A DNA stretch of 64,000 nucleotides from Xiphophorus maculatus (Eukaryota > Chordata > Actinopteri > Cyprinodontiformes > Poeciliidae). The stretch's first letter is position 1, and each line of letters opens with the position of its first letter. The stretch spans positions 16,863,594 to 16,927,593 of the forward strand of contig NC_036453.1 of NCBI RefSeq assembly GCF_002775205.1. Reading direction: 5' to 3'. The notes beneath the pieces were generated by a model. It saw nothing but the letters and a program-made list of their open reading frames with translations, was not told the DNA's origin and did not search any database. Below, one piece after another: positions 1-13,800 of this stretch. The translations under genes and the position numbers were made by a program.

Positions 1-1797
1 ATCTACCATAGACAACTGCGTCTGATTGAGGTTTGCTCAAATGGGAGCACAAACACACAGATGTCTTTTTCCTTAACTCGCTTTTCTAACCCCTGCTGCT
101 TCTACACCCAACACACAAACACAGATTCACACAATGTTAATAGTAAATGGACTGCATTTAGTTGCAGCTCTTCCAGTCTTACTGACCACTCAGTGCTTTC
201 ACACTACCAGTCACATGACATTCACACGCAGACATGCAGAGGATCTGGGTCAGTTCAGCCCCTCACCAATATGTGCTTCCATTTTAAACATTCACATTTT
301 TGTCCATTTCACCCCCCTGTACTTCAAGCACTTTGTGTTAATATCATGTAGTTTTCATATTTGAATAGTTGTAATTAGTCACAGAAATTCTCCAATTTCA
401 CAATTTTATTAAACTGTATTTTTTCTCAAAACTTTGTTTTAAACCCTATTTACATTCATTGTGAATGTGAGGTTGTTTTTTTTTTTAAATACGACACCTT
501 ATGATGATACAGTTGCAGCTCAATTGACTCAATTTAAATGATCAGTTTTGTATATCCTTGGAGTTGGTCTGAAACGTCCTGCAACAGATGGCTTTAGGAT
601 GTTTTGTCTGGTGTGAATGTACAAAATAATTCAAACTAGAAAGGGCAAAGAGGCAAAATGAGGAGCATCCACCAGCAGATTGGTGGACAACATGACGTTC
701 AGTGTCCTGCCAATAAACTGCTGGACGCAGGACGGGTAAGTGGGATCAAACTCAGACTCGCTACTGACCGCACAGTTACCCTTCAAAGTTTTCTTGTTTA
801 GAAAAATTGTCTGAAATTTGTGCTTCACTTACACATTACCAATTAGAATAGTTTAAAACATTATTTTAACATTTCCTACCCAACTCTTTTGGGCACAAAG
901 TGGAGTCATCTGGTAGTATGATCTGTTACCACCATATCAACTGGTTTTAAGATTTGGAGCCATTTTCTAGGATCTGCTACCCTGCAGTATGGTAATTTGG
1001 TCATGTGACTCCACTAAACCGTTTCTACCAGCAGGAGACTCCTGACAGGTAATTTTATGTTTTGTCGTACCTATAAATCAACCCAGATTTTCTTAATTTG
1101 GGGAGATTGGCGTGGCTGAAATATTACAATATTTCATGTTTACATCCATCGCTGCCATGGTTTTTAATGACTTAGCAAGCTTATCATGCTTTGGTTTTAA
1201 GTGGATTTCTTATTTAATGGAAACACATCAATCAGGAAATTTAGTTTTTTCCACTTGGGCAGAATATTGAAAAGGTTTTGCCCACATTTCTGATAGAAAC
1301 GCAGCTATTGTCCCTTTTTACCTGCAGTAAGAAAGAGCTGACCAACAGACAACCCTGATCAGATCTGAATGCGCGCGGTTAACAATAGTCACCCCACTGT
1401 TGCCACCTTACTGACTTTGTTTATATATTTAGCAACTTTTCAGACAAAAAAATCGGTATCAGCAAGAATCGGCGGGTCAGGCTTTTTAAAGATTGGAAAA
1501 CTGGAGACCAAACTGTTTTAAGTACAGCCTAAAGATCAGTGTAGTCTTCAACCTGTAGTGGTGTATCCTGAGATCAGCAGGTACTTCTTACCAGATAAAC
1601 TGAAATATCGTCACAAACACTGTAATAAGATCATTTACTCCATTCTGTACATCGGTTAAATCCGGGTTTGTAGTTTCAGGTCTGTTGAACATTGTGTGGC
1701 TCTAAATGAAGCCAGTTCTTGTGATCTGAATCTTTATTGTTCAGATGGAGATTGAGACGTGTAACATTCCCACCTGTGTGCTTGTCTGATCTTTCAG
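1..1797. other. arhgap32 intron sequence, no exon recognised
   Basis: The stretch is AT-rich. I looked for the upstream exon that in mammalian ARHGAP32 encodes the segment just before the PX core and could not find it, so the start codon and 5' exons lie to the left of the window. No RNA gene or convincing mobile element was recognised. Confidence 0.6.
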
Positions 1798-4700
1798 CTG
1801 ACCCTGGGAGATGAGCAGTGTGAAGTGACACGAAACAGTTATGAGTCCAAAGAGCTGGTGTACTTGGTTCATATCTACTGCCAGGTAAGACTGCAGACCT
1901 AACACTAGCTGCGCTTCCATTGGATTGCACAATTTGACATTTCGAATAAATTCTCGGTCTTCGATAAAATGTTTTGCTGAAAACATTTTAGCGGTAAACT
2001 GTGAAGTAGTTTTACTTTGCAAAACTGCATCACACAAGTCGCATGATCAGCAACCGGATGTTGCCGCTGGTGCAAACCACAAAGAAGAAAACAACGACAG
2101 GAAGAAGTTGGAGGATTCTTTTTTTTTAAATGAACAAACTTATTTACTTGTGATTTTGATTGCATTTCTTAAATGGAAGCACAGAAATGGCTACGTAGTA
2201 ATTTTGACAGCAGAATATTGGCGATGTTTTGCACACACATCCTACTAATTCAGACATACGCTGCTGTTTATTCAGCTACTGATTGTCATCACATTCTGTT
2301 CAGGTATCATACGTCGTTCCTTATTTATTCAACTCCTTGCAGCCGTTGGAAAACCTGTAAATCTGCCCCAGTTCTATTTGGAAAAGAGGAAAAATCCTCC
2401 TGCATAAACATGGCCTTGAGTCGAGCACTCTGAGCCCTCAATAGAGGAAGTAGCGCAGAGACTGGTCGAGTGCCACAAACCCAAAAAAGGAGGAGTAAGC
2501 AGGAGCGCCGTCTGAAAGTGGAGCAGAAAAGCCCACAGAGTCCTCCCTGTGGCGTCTCTCCCTGCCAACATTTTTAAAACAGCACCAGAATCAGTCAACT
2601 GAGCTGGGTTCTGCAGCTCTAGTCCCACAAGTTCTGGCTTCACTTCAAATAGATCCTTCTTTAGCAAATCAAAGTGGAGGACATTTTCTACCTCGAGTTT
2701 TCCTCCCTGGGGGCTTGGAGTTCTTTGACAGGATCAAATGGAACAAATCTCTGAAATCCTGGTTTTGTTTTGAATAGAAATAGGTTAAACTAAATGGAGG
2801 GGACTGGAGGAAGGAACTCTGGGTTTGCACTTGCTCTGAGCCACTGCTAATGTTCTTTATTTGCGAAGACAATTCCTGAATCCCAGTACAAACTTCCACT
2901 GGAGAGCCTGAGCTGTTTGAGGTATGAAACCTCTGCAGCAGAAAAGGACTGAATGGTGACAACGGTGTGGCTCTGTGGAGAGCCTGCGTCATCTTCAGAT
3001 CCTTCTGTGGCCAACCAGATCCTCCAGTCTAGGTGTTTTAGATCTACAGGACCAAGTCCAACAGTTGTTTGACTAACTGTAGTAGAGGATGGATAGATAA
3101 ACTATACACAGAAGATCAGCTGTTGGCGCATATTAACATCAACTTCGTACTTTAATAAGTCATCCATTTGGCTACTTCCTGTATATTTTATAAAAATGGT
3201 TACCACTGCACAATGTAGATAAATTGTGTCTTCTCTGCAATATCAGTGTGAGCAGTATTGGTATCACAGGGTACTGCTTGGAATTTAAAAAAATTATTTC
3301 TGTTTATTTAGGTAATTGTTATAGCTAATGAAAACCCACTTTTTGTTCAGTAAAAGTTCAATATTTCATAGGATCGAGTTAAAAATGTTTTTTTACAAGC
3401 ATGTTAGTGGAAAATCAAGTGGAAGGAAAAAGTGTAGCGGCTAAAGGTGCACCAGCAACAACTATAACTGCAACCTTGACATGAGGTTGCAAAGTCGGTT
3501 CAAGAGTTTGGGGCAGAATAACAGCTGGAGTCAGGAGCCACTACACACACAGTGTGCAGCAATTTGAGACCAGAGGTCAAAGTTACAGTTATTGTGAACA
3601 GATTCTTTTTTATTTAGATCCTGAAACATAAAATATCGTTGAACCCGGGTTTTCCCTTGACTGTGTTTTTCCTGGCATCTTGTAATGGCAAGGATCATCG
3701 TCTTCATTAGCATAAGAACTGCAGGAGCAGTTAGCTCTGGAAGCAGCCAGTGGATCTGACTGCTGTGTGTGCACATGTGTGTGTGTGTGTTCTGTTCCTG
3801 AAGGGCCGGAGCTGGATTGTGAAGCGCAGCTATGAGGATTTCCGTGTTCTGGACAAACACCTGCATCTCTGCATCTACGACCGGCGCTTCTCCCAGTTGC
3901 CTGAGCTGCCCCGATTGGACAGTCTGACTGACCAGTCAGAGGTGAGCTCATCTGATCCATCTTTTTGTTTGGTGTTGTGATGTAGAAAAAGACAGGTGTT
4001 CAGGTTAGGAAATGAATGACTCGGAGCCCACTACCTCCAATTAAAATGAACCTTGAGGTGAAAGTTCAACTCTAACTCTTTTATACCTGCATACTCTCAC
4101 CAGTTCTTAATTTTTCTTCACGCATTTCAGCTCTACTTTGAGTCATATTAAAGCTTCATCATTCGCTGACAATTATCTTTTAAGATTTAATTCAGCTGTA
4201 AAAACTGCCAAAGCTGCTTTGTACTATTTAAGATAACATAAAGCAGAAATATAAAAAGGTATTTATGCTCAAAGAAAAATAATAGAAAGATATTAATAGC
4301 TGTTAATGTTCTGAATTAATCAAAATTGGGTTTTTTAGCATCACACATGATTTAATCTCGCAGGTTCGCCTTTCAATAGACGTCATGAAACAAAAAATTT
4401 AATTAACAAAGAGGCCCAAGGGGATTGGTCAATATTTAGCTGAGTTTCAGTGATTGGTCAGAGAAAAGGAAATACAGAAAACCTGTAGGTGGCTGGTCAG
4501 ATTTGCAGAAAAGTGAAAATTGCAAGTTTGCGCAAAATTTGCAAATGAGTGAATCTGCATTCATAGTTCGCAACTTCACAACCTTCTGGTTATAGACCTG
4601 TAGGACCAACAGTTTGCTGCAGATGTAACCTCTTATTGAGAGGAAGCACCTTCTCACCGAGCTGTTCACCCATTTCAGTTAAAGCGTTTATCACACAGTA

Positions 4701-4853
4701 GTGGTAGTTACCTAGGTGACAGGGACGGTGGAGTAATGGGCTGTTATCTTCCATCTCCAGTCGGTTTCCCAGATGTTGTTGGCGTACCTCTCCCGACTCT
4801 CGGCCATTGCTGACAACAAGATTAACTGTGGCCCCGCCCTCACATGGATGGAG
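1798..4853 (+). CDS. arhgap32: arhgap32 exons 1-3 of the window: PX domain
   Basis: The exons are 1798-1884 (29 codons), 3804-3941 (46 codons) and 4761-4853 (31 codons), all phase 0. They encode most of the phosphoinositide-binding PX domain. The core WIVKRSYEDFRVLDKHLHLC is followed by IYDRRFSQLPELPR, and the third exon ends in the conserved GPALTWME. Introns at 1885-3803 and 3942-4760 separate them; the first contains a Tc1-like fragment near 3304-3545 and a short GT microsatellite just before the second exon. Confidence 0.94.
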
Positions 4854-7800
4854 GTAACTCTGCTCTGTCTTAAAGGTTTACCTTAATATTGTTTCTGAAA
4901 TGTTGTTCTAGTCATGGCCAAAACCTTTCTGTTTTGGTTTGTGTGGTGTGAATCAAACACGGATTATACTCTTATTTATTCATTACAAAGAGAAAATTCG
5001 GTGTCCCTGTATATCGCTTTCATATAAAGGACAGTCCTTCGCCAACATGAAGGTGAGGAAGTCTTTGAAATCACATGGAAGGGCTCGACCTCTACGAACG
5101 TGCCACTTCATAAAATAGTTTTTATCATGAGAGGTTTAATTTGAAGAAAGTTTCAGGATGCATCAGGAAACACCAGGAGCCCCTTAATGTCTGTTTACAT
5201 CAGGGAAGATGGGCTGCAAATCTGTAAAAAGCACCAGAGGAAGTTAGTTATTCCAATAAATTTGCCTTCTGATTGTTTTGGAGTTCTGGAAAATTGTTTT
5301 ATCAACAGAAAAAAACAGATGGTGTAGTTTCCCTACAGGGAAATTCTACTTAATTCTGCCAGGAAAAAAAGAGTGGGATCAAAACATTGTTCAATAGCTA
5401 CTTTTTCCACAATTTCAAGCATAGGTGGGTGATCGAAGTATGTTGCAGCCTGATGCTGTTGCAGCCTGATGTTATGGGGTCTCATAACCTCATTGAGAAG
5501 CTGGGATCAGCTTTTAAAAAGTAGATGGAGAAACAGAAACCATGGTCACTATCTGTTAGGATTTGGCCCAGTAGTTGATATCCCTGATGATCTAATGAAC
5601 TGTAAATGTTAAAGTGAGCATAAATTTTAATTTTGGCAGGCCATAAAAATATATTTAAAAAATCGGTAACTGTTGAACCTAAAACAACAAAACCTTTGTC
5701 CATGACTTTTGTTTGACTTTGAAATGCCTTATTTTTATATACAGTGAAACTATAAAGCATGCACTCAGTACATTTTCCCAAAGCAGCCTTTTTACCCAAG
5801 TGGAACCTTACAATGGTCTGAGTGTGGAAACCTTACATTTCTCTGGAGTAGGGAGTTGATTTTATTTAACAAGATGAAATAAAACTTAAACATGATTGCT
5901 GCTTTTGTAAATATGTCCAAACTAAAAACTATGGAGACATTTCACTCCCCTTGTAGTGATCTATTAGTTGTGCATTGATGCTGTTAATGATATTTATTGT
6001 GTGCGTGCGTGTGTGTGTCCGTCTGTGGGTGTGCATGTTGACCAGGTGGATAATAAAGGGAATCATCTGCTGGTTCATGAAGAATCCTCCATCAACGTGC
6101 CGGCCATTGCTGCAGCTCACGTCATTAAGCGCTACATCGCTCAGGCCTCAGATGAGCTGTCGTTTGAGGTGATGATCATAATCATTAGTAAACCAACAGG
6201 GGTTTTTGTTGCTGTTTTTGTTACCTTTGTAGATAAGCATTTCCCGTTTTGTGTTTAAAAATGTATCTGAATGGGTGGTTGGTTGATGTTTAGTTGTTTA
6301 TGGTGCAGTGAATTGACTTTTGAGAAAAGTGGTAAAATTATTTTCTTCAAACTACTCCTTTTTATTCAAAAATTTTTGTTTGCCAGTATGCAGCATGCAT
6401 TACAAACTAAATGAATTAAATAAATAAGTAATAAATAAACAACAGTAACTGACAGCATTAGTAAACCAGTTCTACATCTGACCTCGTAGCTTCACATCCT
6501 CTTTGTTTGTCTGTCTTGGAGCTGTTCCTCTGGAAAAACCGAATAGTGTTCTGCTGATTTGATTAGATTGATTAAATATGTAAACAGACGACTTATCTTG
6601 AAGGTTCTGTTTATGTGGACCTCCAGAATTTCAAGAAGAAATACTTCCTGAATCCTTCAGGTTCCTGCAAAGGAATTTAGTAGCACATGAGAGCAGAGAG
6701 GGAAAGATGACAGCAAGCATTAATAGGAACTGAAAAGATGGTTATATCTTCACAGTGTTGATCCTCTTCTTGTCTGTTGCTCTGTGCAGGTTGGGGACAT
6801 CGTCTCTGTGATTGACATGCCCCCAAAAGAGGACACCACCTGGTGGAGGGGCAAGCATGGCTTTCAGGTACTCTCATACCACATGGCAGAAATCAAAAGA
6901 ATTCACGTTCACTTTCAGTCTGTGCCTCAGGCTTGAAAGCTTGAGGATTTTAGGAGACAAGAAAGAAGCATTGCGTTTCAAAGTAAAATTTTGATGAAAA
7001 AAAAAAAAAAAAGACAAAGCAAAGAAACAAATCTGCCTTGTGTGAGGCTTTGGAGAGATTACCGGTGCACCTGCTTCTCCTGTGACACTCGACGCATTAT
7101 TACAAAGCTCTTTGTTCAGATGTGAAACGCACCGTAACAGGTGTTATTCAGGCCTGACTTACATGAACAATGACCTGCTGCATTATTGACTGGTTAGTCA
7201 CACTTACAGTTTAACAAATCTAATGTAAACTGTGTTGCATGTTTTTGTGAACATAAGCCTGAAGAACTAAAAAGAAACTGTCTAGATCTTAGAAATCTTT
7301 GACTCGCACATATATCAGTTTGAGCACGTTTAGGTTCCCCAGAATATGAAAATATATACATAAATACATACAATATATACAGTACAGAACAAAAGTTTGG
7401 ACACGCCTTCTCATTGAATTCAATTAGAAAGTGTGTCCGAACTTTTGGTCTGTACTGTACATACATTGTATATATACACAGTATATAAGGATATGGACTC
7501 AATATTTTGAGGTACTATTCTGAAAATGTTAAAAATGACGATAAGAACAATTTCTTTGTTATTCTTCACTTTGTTTTTTGCTCTTTTTTGTCATATTCTT
7601 CTTTAGGACACTAGTCGCATAAAGAAAATGTGATTTGTATCACAAAACTGTACACAGTAACTGCATTTAATCATATTTTCACATTTATTGACATTCAATG
7701 ATGTTGTCATGGAACATGGATTTTAAACAATTGGAATTCATAGTGATGGCAATAAATCAAAATTTTTATGAAACAATGTTTAATCACGATAAATGATAAA

Positions 7801-10800
7801 CGATGCAATAAATCCCTACCCCTATTAATAATACATAAGAGCAGCATTCAAAATATTTTTTCTACCCTTCCTGCAGCTCACTGGTCAGAGCCGGTCAAGC
7901 TGAAATGTCTGTTGTTTTGATCATCTCTACTCTTATGTAAAAATGCATATTTAAAATATGGATCTAACGAAGTTTTTTTGAACTTCAGACCTGAATGAGG
8001 ATAGATGGTTGAAGGGAAGCAACTTCCCTGTCCCACCTATTAACAGTATGTCTTCTTTTGCACTGACTCATTATAACGTTGTATGTTTACCGTGTAACAC
8101 TCTGCACGCTAAACTTACAAACCTGCAGATTACCAGAGTAACGGCTGATGACTGAATGAGAACAGATTGAAACAGATGAGCTGCAGATGAAATGAGTTCT
8201 CGTGTTTCAAGTCCTCATGTTCTCTAACTAACTCCAGCTCTCTCTTTGCTTCCCTCCCTTCAGGTTGGCTTCTTTCCCAGCGAGTGTGTGGAGCTCATAA
8301 ACGATAAAGTGCCACAGTCCATGACCAACTCTGTGCCAAAACCAGGTACTGCCGCCGCTCTGCATCCATTCTGGACTGGGGGCTTCAGGGTGGGCTTGAG
8401 GTTTCCTTAATAATAATCGATCTCCATTGACAACATTATAGATCATAAACTTATCACATCAGACTGACTCAGATGTCGGAAATTTGTACAGATCGTTGTG
8501 TCGGGAACAAACGGACTCGCTGTCCTTGGCACCCCTCCCTCACCCTACCATCAGCTGCAGCTGTTTAGCATTAGATCGTCCTAGAATGGAAGAGAGCGCC
8601 ATCAAAATGCCAAACCCATTCATGATCAAAGCTCAGTGTGTTTTATAAATCTGCCTCCTACCTTCCAAATCCATGACTGTGACTCACTGTCACAACCATC
8701 CACTGGGCTTAATGGTGGGTGACTGAATCCAAACCACCACAGGCCCTCTAAGACGTGAGGGAATGATGAAATGGAAATGAAAACACTCCAAGTTTCCCAG
8801 CTAATGAGGATCTAGAAATATCATCAGAGGTTAACGGGCCTTTTAGAGGTTAGGTTATCTGGTTTTACTAACCACATCCATTGTAACTAAACCAGACTGC
8901 TGCTTTGCTTTTTAGCCGTCGCCGTGCACACCCACAGCTCCCCTCTGTCTCAAGTTGGGTTCCTGCTTGCCCACTTCTTGCTTTTAAATGTTTCAGGGCC
9001 TGTTTTGATTTTTGCATCTGTTTTGCCATAAAATAGTCACAGGTCAGTTGCATCATTTGCATACCTTAAACATTTCTTTCATTTTTCTGTTCTTTTTTTA
9101 TTTTTATTTGAGCCATAACCTTATGTCCTACATACAACAGAGTATTAGGCCCAGGCTAAGAAAAAAAATGATGAGAATGAAGTCATATTGCAAGAAATAA
9201 GTCATAATATTGGAACAAAAAAGCCTTATGAGAATTAAGTCATAATCTAATGGGAATAAAGTTATAGAAGTCGAAATAATATGAGAACAAAGTAATATTA
9301 CTAGAATAAGCTCATTATGAGAGTAAAGCCATAAGAATATGAGAAAAATGTCGTAATAATACAAGAAAAATATAATAATACAAAAAAAAATTTGTAATAA
9401 TGTTAGAAAAGAGTTGTAATACTGACAGAAAAGTCATGATACAAGAATAGTCATAACATTACCAGAAGAGTGTTGATAATGAGAAAAAGTTGTAATACGA
9501 GTAAAAACGTCATATTACCAGACTTGTCATAATTATACAAAAAAAAAGTCAAATAGGAGAATAAAGTCGTAATAATATAAAAAATAAAGTCGTGTAAACA
9601 GTATAAAGTCGTAATCATACAAGAAAAAAGTCATATGACTTATATAAAGTTGTAATATTTGAATGAAGTAGTAATTTTAGAAGTCCTGCACAAAAAATAA
9701 TTAAAGGTTAAAATAAGGAATGTTGAGCATCTTTAGTGTCGTTTTAGGACATAATCTTTTAACACGTCAGTATCAAATTATTAACAGTAGCAGAACCTTT
9801 TGAAACAACGGACCATTTCACACGAAGAACCACGAACCAGACGAACTGGTCACCTCAGTTCTTGAAGCTTTGCTCTCATTAAAACAACTTTTTTCTGGTA
9901 ATTTTATGAATCTCTTAGTCTTACCCTCCTACTCTGCTGTACCTAAATGAACAGCTTACTGCAGATTAAGTGTTAAAGCACCCTCTGGTGTGTTGAATGT
10001 TGCACTGTTTCCTCGGCGCTGCTTCACTGCGTTGTTTATAATGTTTGCTGGTTTGTTTTGAGCATGTCTTAATTCGCTGCCTTTGACTGTGACTCCTCTG
10101 CCTCAGCCTCCCCCTCCTCTGGCCTGCAGCCTGCTTCATGGAGTCTCTTCCCCCCCTGTGCGTGTTGGTATACACACCTCACCTGCCTCTCTGAATATTC
10201 ACCCTCACTCGCCTGCATATAAACACACAGTTGTTCAAAATGGCTTTATGTAAAAATGTAAATTAGATTCCAGTGCAGCTTCTTCACTTGTTAGATCCAG
10301 CTAGTTTTTCCTTCCTACACACGAAAACGTACACGGCTGGTTTGTTATCTGACTTAAAGTGCTTTTCTCCCTCTGATTCTCTCATGCCGCCATCATCCAA
10401 CCATGCATCCATCCATCCATTCATCCATCCAAATGTCTGTTGGTCCATCCGTCCATGGGATTGCATGCAGACTTGGAGATGGAGAGTGTAATGCCGGACA
10501 ATGCATGGGTGGCCGACCCGCTAAACCACTACAACCTAAGTTCAGGTAGACCAAACTCCCCTTCCAGTGTGTTGTCCCACCACTTCCTAACAGGAACACA
10601 CACACACACACAAAAGAACTAACTCCTTCCTCCTGAGTGATGTGTTTGCACTGTGTGTCTCTTAACATTCTTATTGGTTGCGGTACCTAAACTGGGTTTG
10701 GGCTCAACTCTTCACTTACGGGAAGGTTTTGTAGTCGTTTCATGTGTTTTATTTGAAGAGAACATGAAAATAAAGAGCAGCACACCCGCAACTTTGCCCT

Positions 10801-13800
10801 TTCTTTTCTTTTTCCCTGTGTTTTTTTTCTTTCTTTCTCTTTCATCACCAAATTACTCTGGATTGTGGGAAGAAGTTGAACATTTCTAAGCAGAAATGCG
10901 GAGTCTGTCTTGGATGAGGAGCAACTATTAGGACTCTTGAACTGTTTGTACAATGCACGGCTCGTGGTAGCGCTCAACTTTCTGTGATTCCTTCTGATGA
11001 AGAAATATCCTGACAGCCCAAGGAATGAAGAACTGAACTTGGTTTTGGTTTTCTTCTCTCAATCCTTTTACATCCTGAAAGTGTCCGTTTATCGTAGATC
11101 TTCCTAAGTGTGCAATCTTTGGCTTTTACACACCTGCTGATATAGCAGCCTCTGCTATATCTGCAGATCAGCTCTGCACTGGTGTGCAAAGTCCATGCAT
11201 AATATGATAAAAAAAAGTTTTTAATTCTTTGGTGTAACTCTTCAAAAGATGGGAGGAACATTTGTAAGCAGGGAACAGGACTGGAGTAAATAAGTGATGA
11301 GTGTGGATCTCAGAGAACCACACAGAGTTGCTGGTTGCGTGTGTGTGTGTGTGTGGTGGTGGGGGGTGATGAGGGCCATCTGTGTGTGTCTGATTGAAGG
11401 TGAAAGGCCGCTGCAGGAATGCCATGGTGCTAGCTCTCCACCAGTCTTGATTTATTTAATCCGTTCACAATGAAGGGCCCTGTAAACCCATCCAAGCGAC
11501 GTTAAGGCTTTGTCCTGCAGGAGTTGGAGTCTCTGTCTCCCTCTCCATGGCGACTGAAAGAGCACATTCCTGCAGGGAACCACATGCTACTGGAAAAATC
11601 TCCTCGCTTTGCCTGGACCCACTCTCCCCCGCCACCAACCAATGCTGGATGGAAACTGTTAGCGTGCAACCGTCTCAGTTAAAATCAAGACCATACAAGC
11701 TCAAGGCTGCTGATCCTTTACTCTGGATGCTTGGGTTGCTTTGCTCTGAAACCTGGGATTAGACTCTCCAGCCCCGAACAGTAGAAATAAAGCTTTTTCT
11801 CGTTTTGTTTTGTTTTACGTCAGTTCGAAACCAGAAAGTTGGGGAACTGTAGATGAAATAAATGTCCGTTAGACGTCTTTCCTCCTCACACAGAACAGTA
11901 GACCTGAAACAGACACAGAGCCGGCTCTCGTCTGCTCCCCTCTTCATCATGTGTGGGGACCAACAATCTGGGCAGCTGTGAGCATGTTGGAGCCAAGACA
12001 GCTGGTTATGTGAGGCAGAGAGGAAGGGGAACGGGGAGAGAATGTGCGAGACAGGGTTTGATTTGTCCTCCCGTTCCCAAGGATTATGGATCATTTCCTG
12101 CCGCTGTGAAACTATGCAAGCTGCTTTGTGTACTATGCTAAGCCTCAGGAAGGTTTGTTTGCAGGAACTTCATGATCAAAAACAACTTTTTGTTTGTTTC
12201 CACTTCTATTTTATTGCAGTTATATGCAAAACACAAACAAAGTTGTAAAACTGTGAATCAAATTTTTTTTAAATGCAAATCTGAATATTGATGAGTGGAC
12301 GGATTAGAGTGGTTTAGAGTTACAACTAATTAGTTAGAGGCATTAAACCTCTGACCTTATCCAGAAATCAGAGTCGGACCATTAAACATTAAGTTTGAGA
12401 AGTCCTGATGTAAACCATTCCTGCATGTCTTAGTTTATCATTTAATTTATTCGATCTAAAACACTCAGACACACATATAGTAATAATAATAGCTGTTACT
12501 ATACAGTCAAAACTTCAACTGCAAATTAAAGAAATTCAAAAGAAAGTCAAGTAAAAATAATTCACAAGTGTTGTATAAATCGCTTATACAGATCTACACT
12601 AAAGATGTTTGTTGCAAACAAGCCATTTCAACTCTTCATAGCTTTACAATAAGAAAAAATTAATAGAAAACACAGAATCAACAATTAAATCCAGACAACA
12701 GGAGAAAAAAAGATTCAAAAGTAGGTAAATCGCCATCAAGAAGGTTTCGATCAGATTTCAGGTATTAAAACTGAATGAGCTTTCACTCAGCATCTTAACT
12801 CATATTTCTTCATCCATAAACAATTTTTGAATCTTTTTAGGGAGCATATTATTTTTTTGTTTGGCATATTATTTGTGCAGACTTAAATTTTACTAGCTCA
12901 ACAAACTTTAATACTCCCCACTGGCTTAGCAAAGCATTGGTGTGTTTGTTATATAATATGTGATTTACTCTCCGTATGGCTTTTTTTTGTTGTTATTTTT
13001 GCAGAACATAAATAGGTTGGAAGTTATTTCCCCAAATCTTTACACAACATGACAAACAAGGTAGTACGGTCGACCTCTACGTCTGCCATTTGTTGGTTGA
13101 CCCTGTCCTGCTTTGTTTTGTGTTATTGTGAAGAATTATGATGCCTGGAGAAGGTTTAACTCAGTCATTCATGCGCAAACAGATTCCCTCATTATCACCA
13201 GCTTACACTGATCTGTGACAAAATGTAAAAGAAAGTAAGTAACATAAAATATGATTGTGGGGTATGAATATTCCTGCCACGATAACTTTAGGTTAAGTAA
13301 TTAACCCCGGTTCTCTGAAACATGAGTGAGGTATCTCACTATGGGACACGACCCCAGCGCCTGTCCCCCAGAAGCTCTATTACATTACGCCAGTCTTGAC
13401 TGGCCGGTAGAAGTGACGTCAGCTCCAGGAGGAGGAGCTTCCTCCTAGTATAAATGCCTGACGACACGCAAGCGATCTTCAGTCTTTTAAGCACACCTCT
13501 TCCTCGCTCCAGGCAAGGAGGGTGATCTGGTGAGATACCTCACTCATGTTTCAGAGAACCGGGGTTAATTACTTAACCTAAAGTTCTCTTTCAACATTCG
13601 TTTCGGTATCTCACTATGGGATGTGGCTACTCCCGTATTGCCAGATAAGCTTACTCGAAGACCAAAAGATGCATCCTGCAGTTATCCAAGTGTGGATCCC
13701 ACGCCCAAAACTGTGTGAGCCAGAGTTGGTGCCGTGACATCCAATCTATAGAACCTGGTGAAGGTGTGAGGAGTTGCCCAGCTGGCAGCATCACATATGT

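Larger units (their letters stand above)
8346..13260. other. arhgap32 intron 6, left part
   Basis: This is the left arm of an 18.6-kb intron. It holds the AT-rich minisatellite (9128-9690), a short CA run near 10596-10612, a GT run near 11338-11355 and the candidate cassette exon at 10471-10545. The rest shows no recognised gene. Confidence 0.6.
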
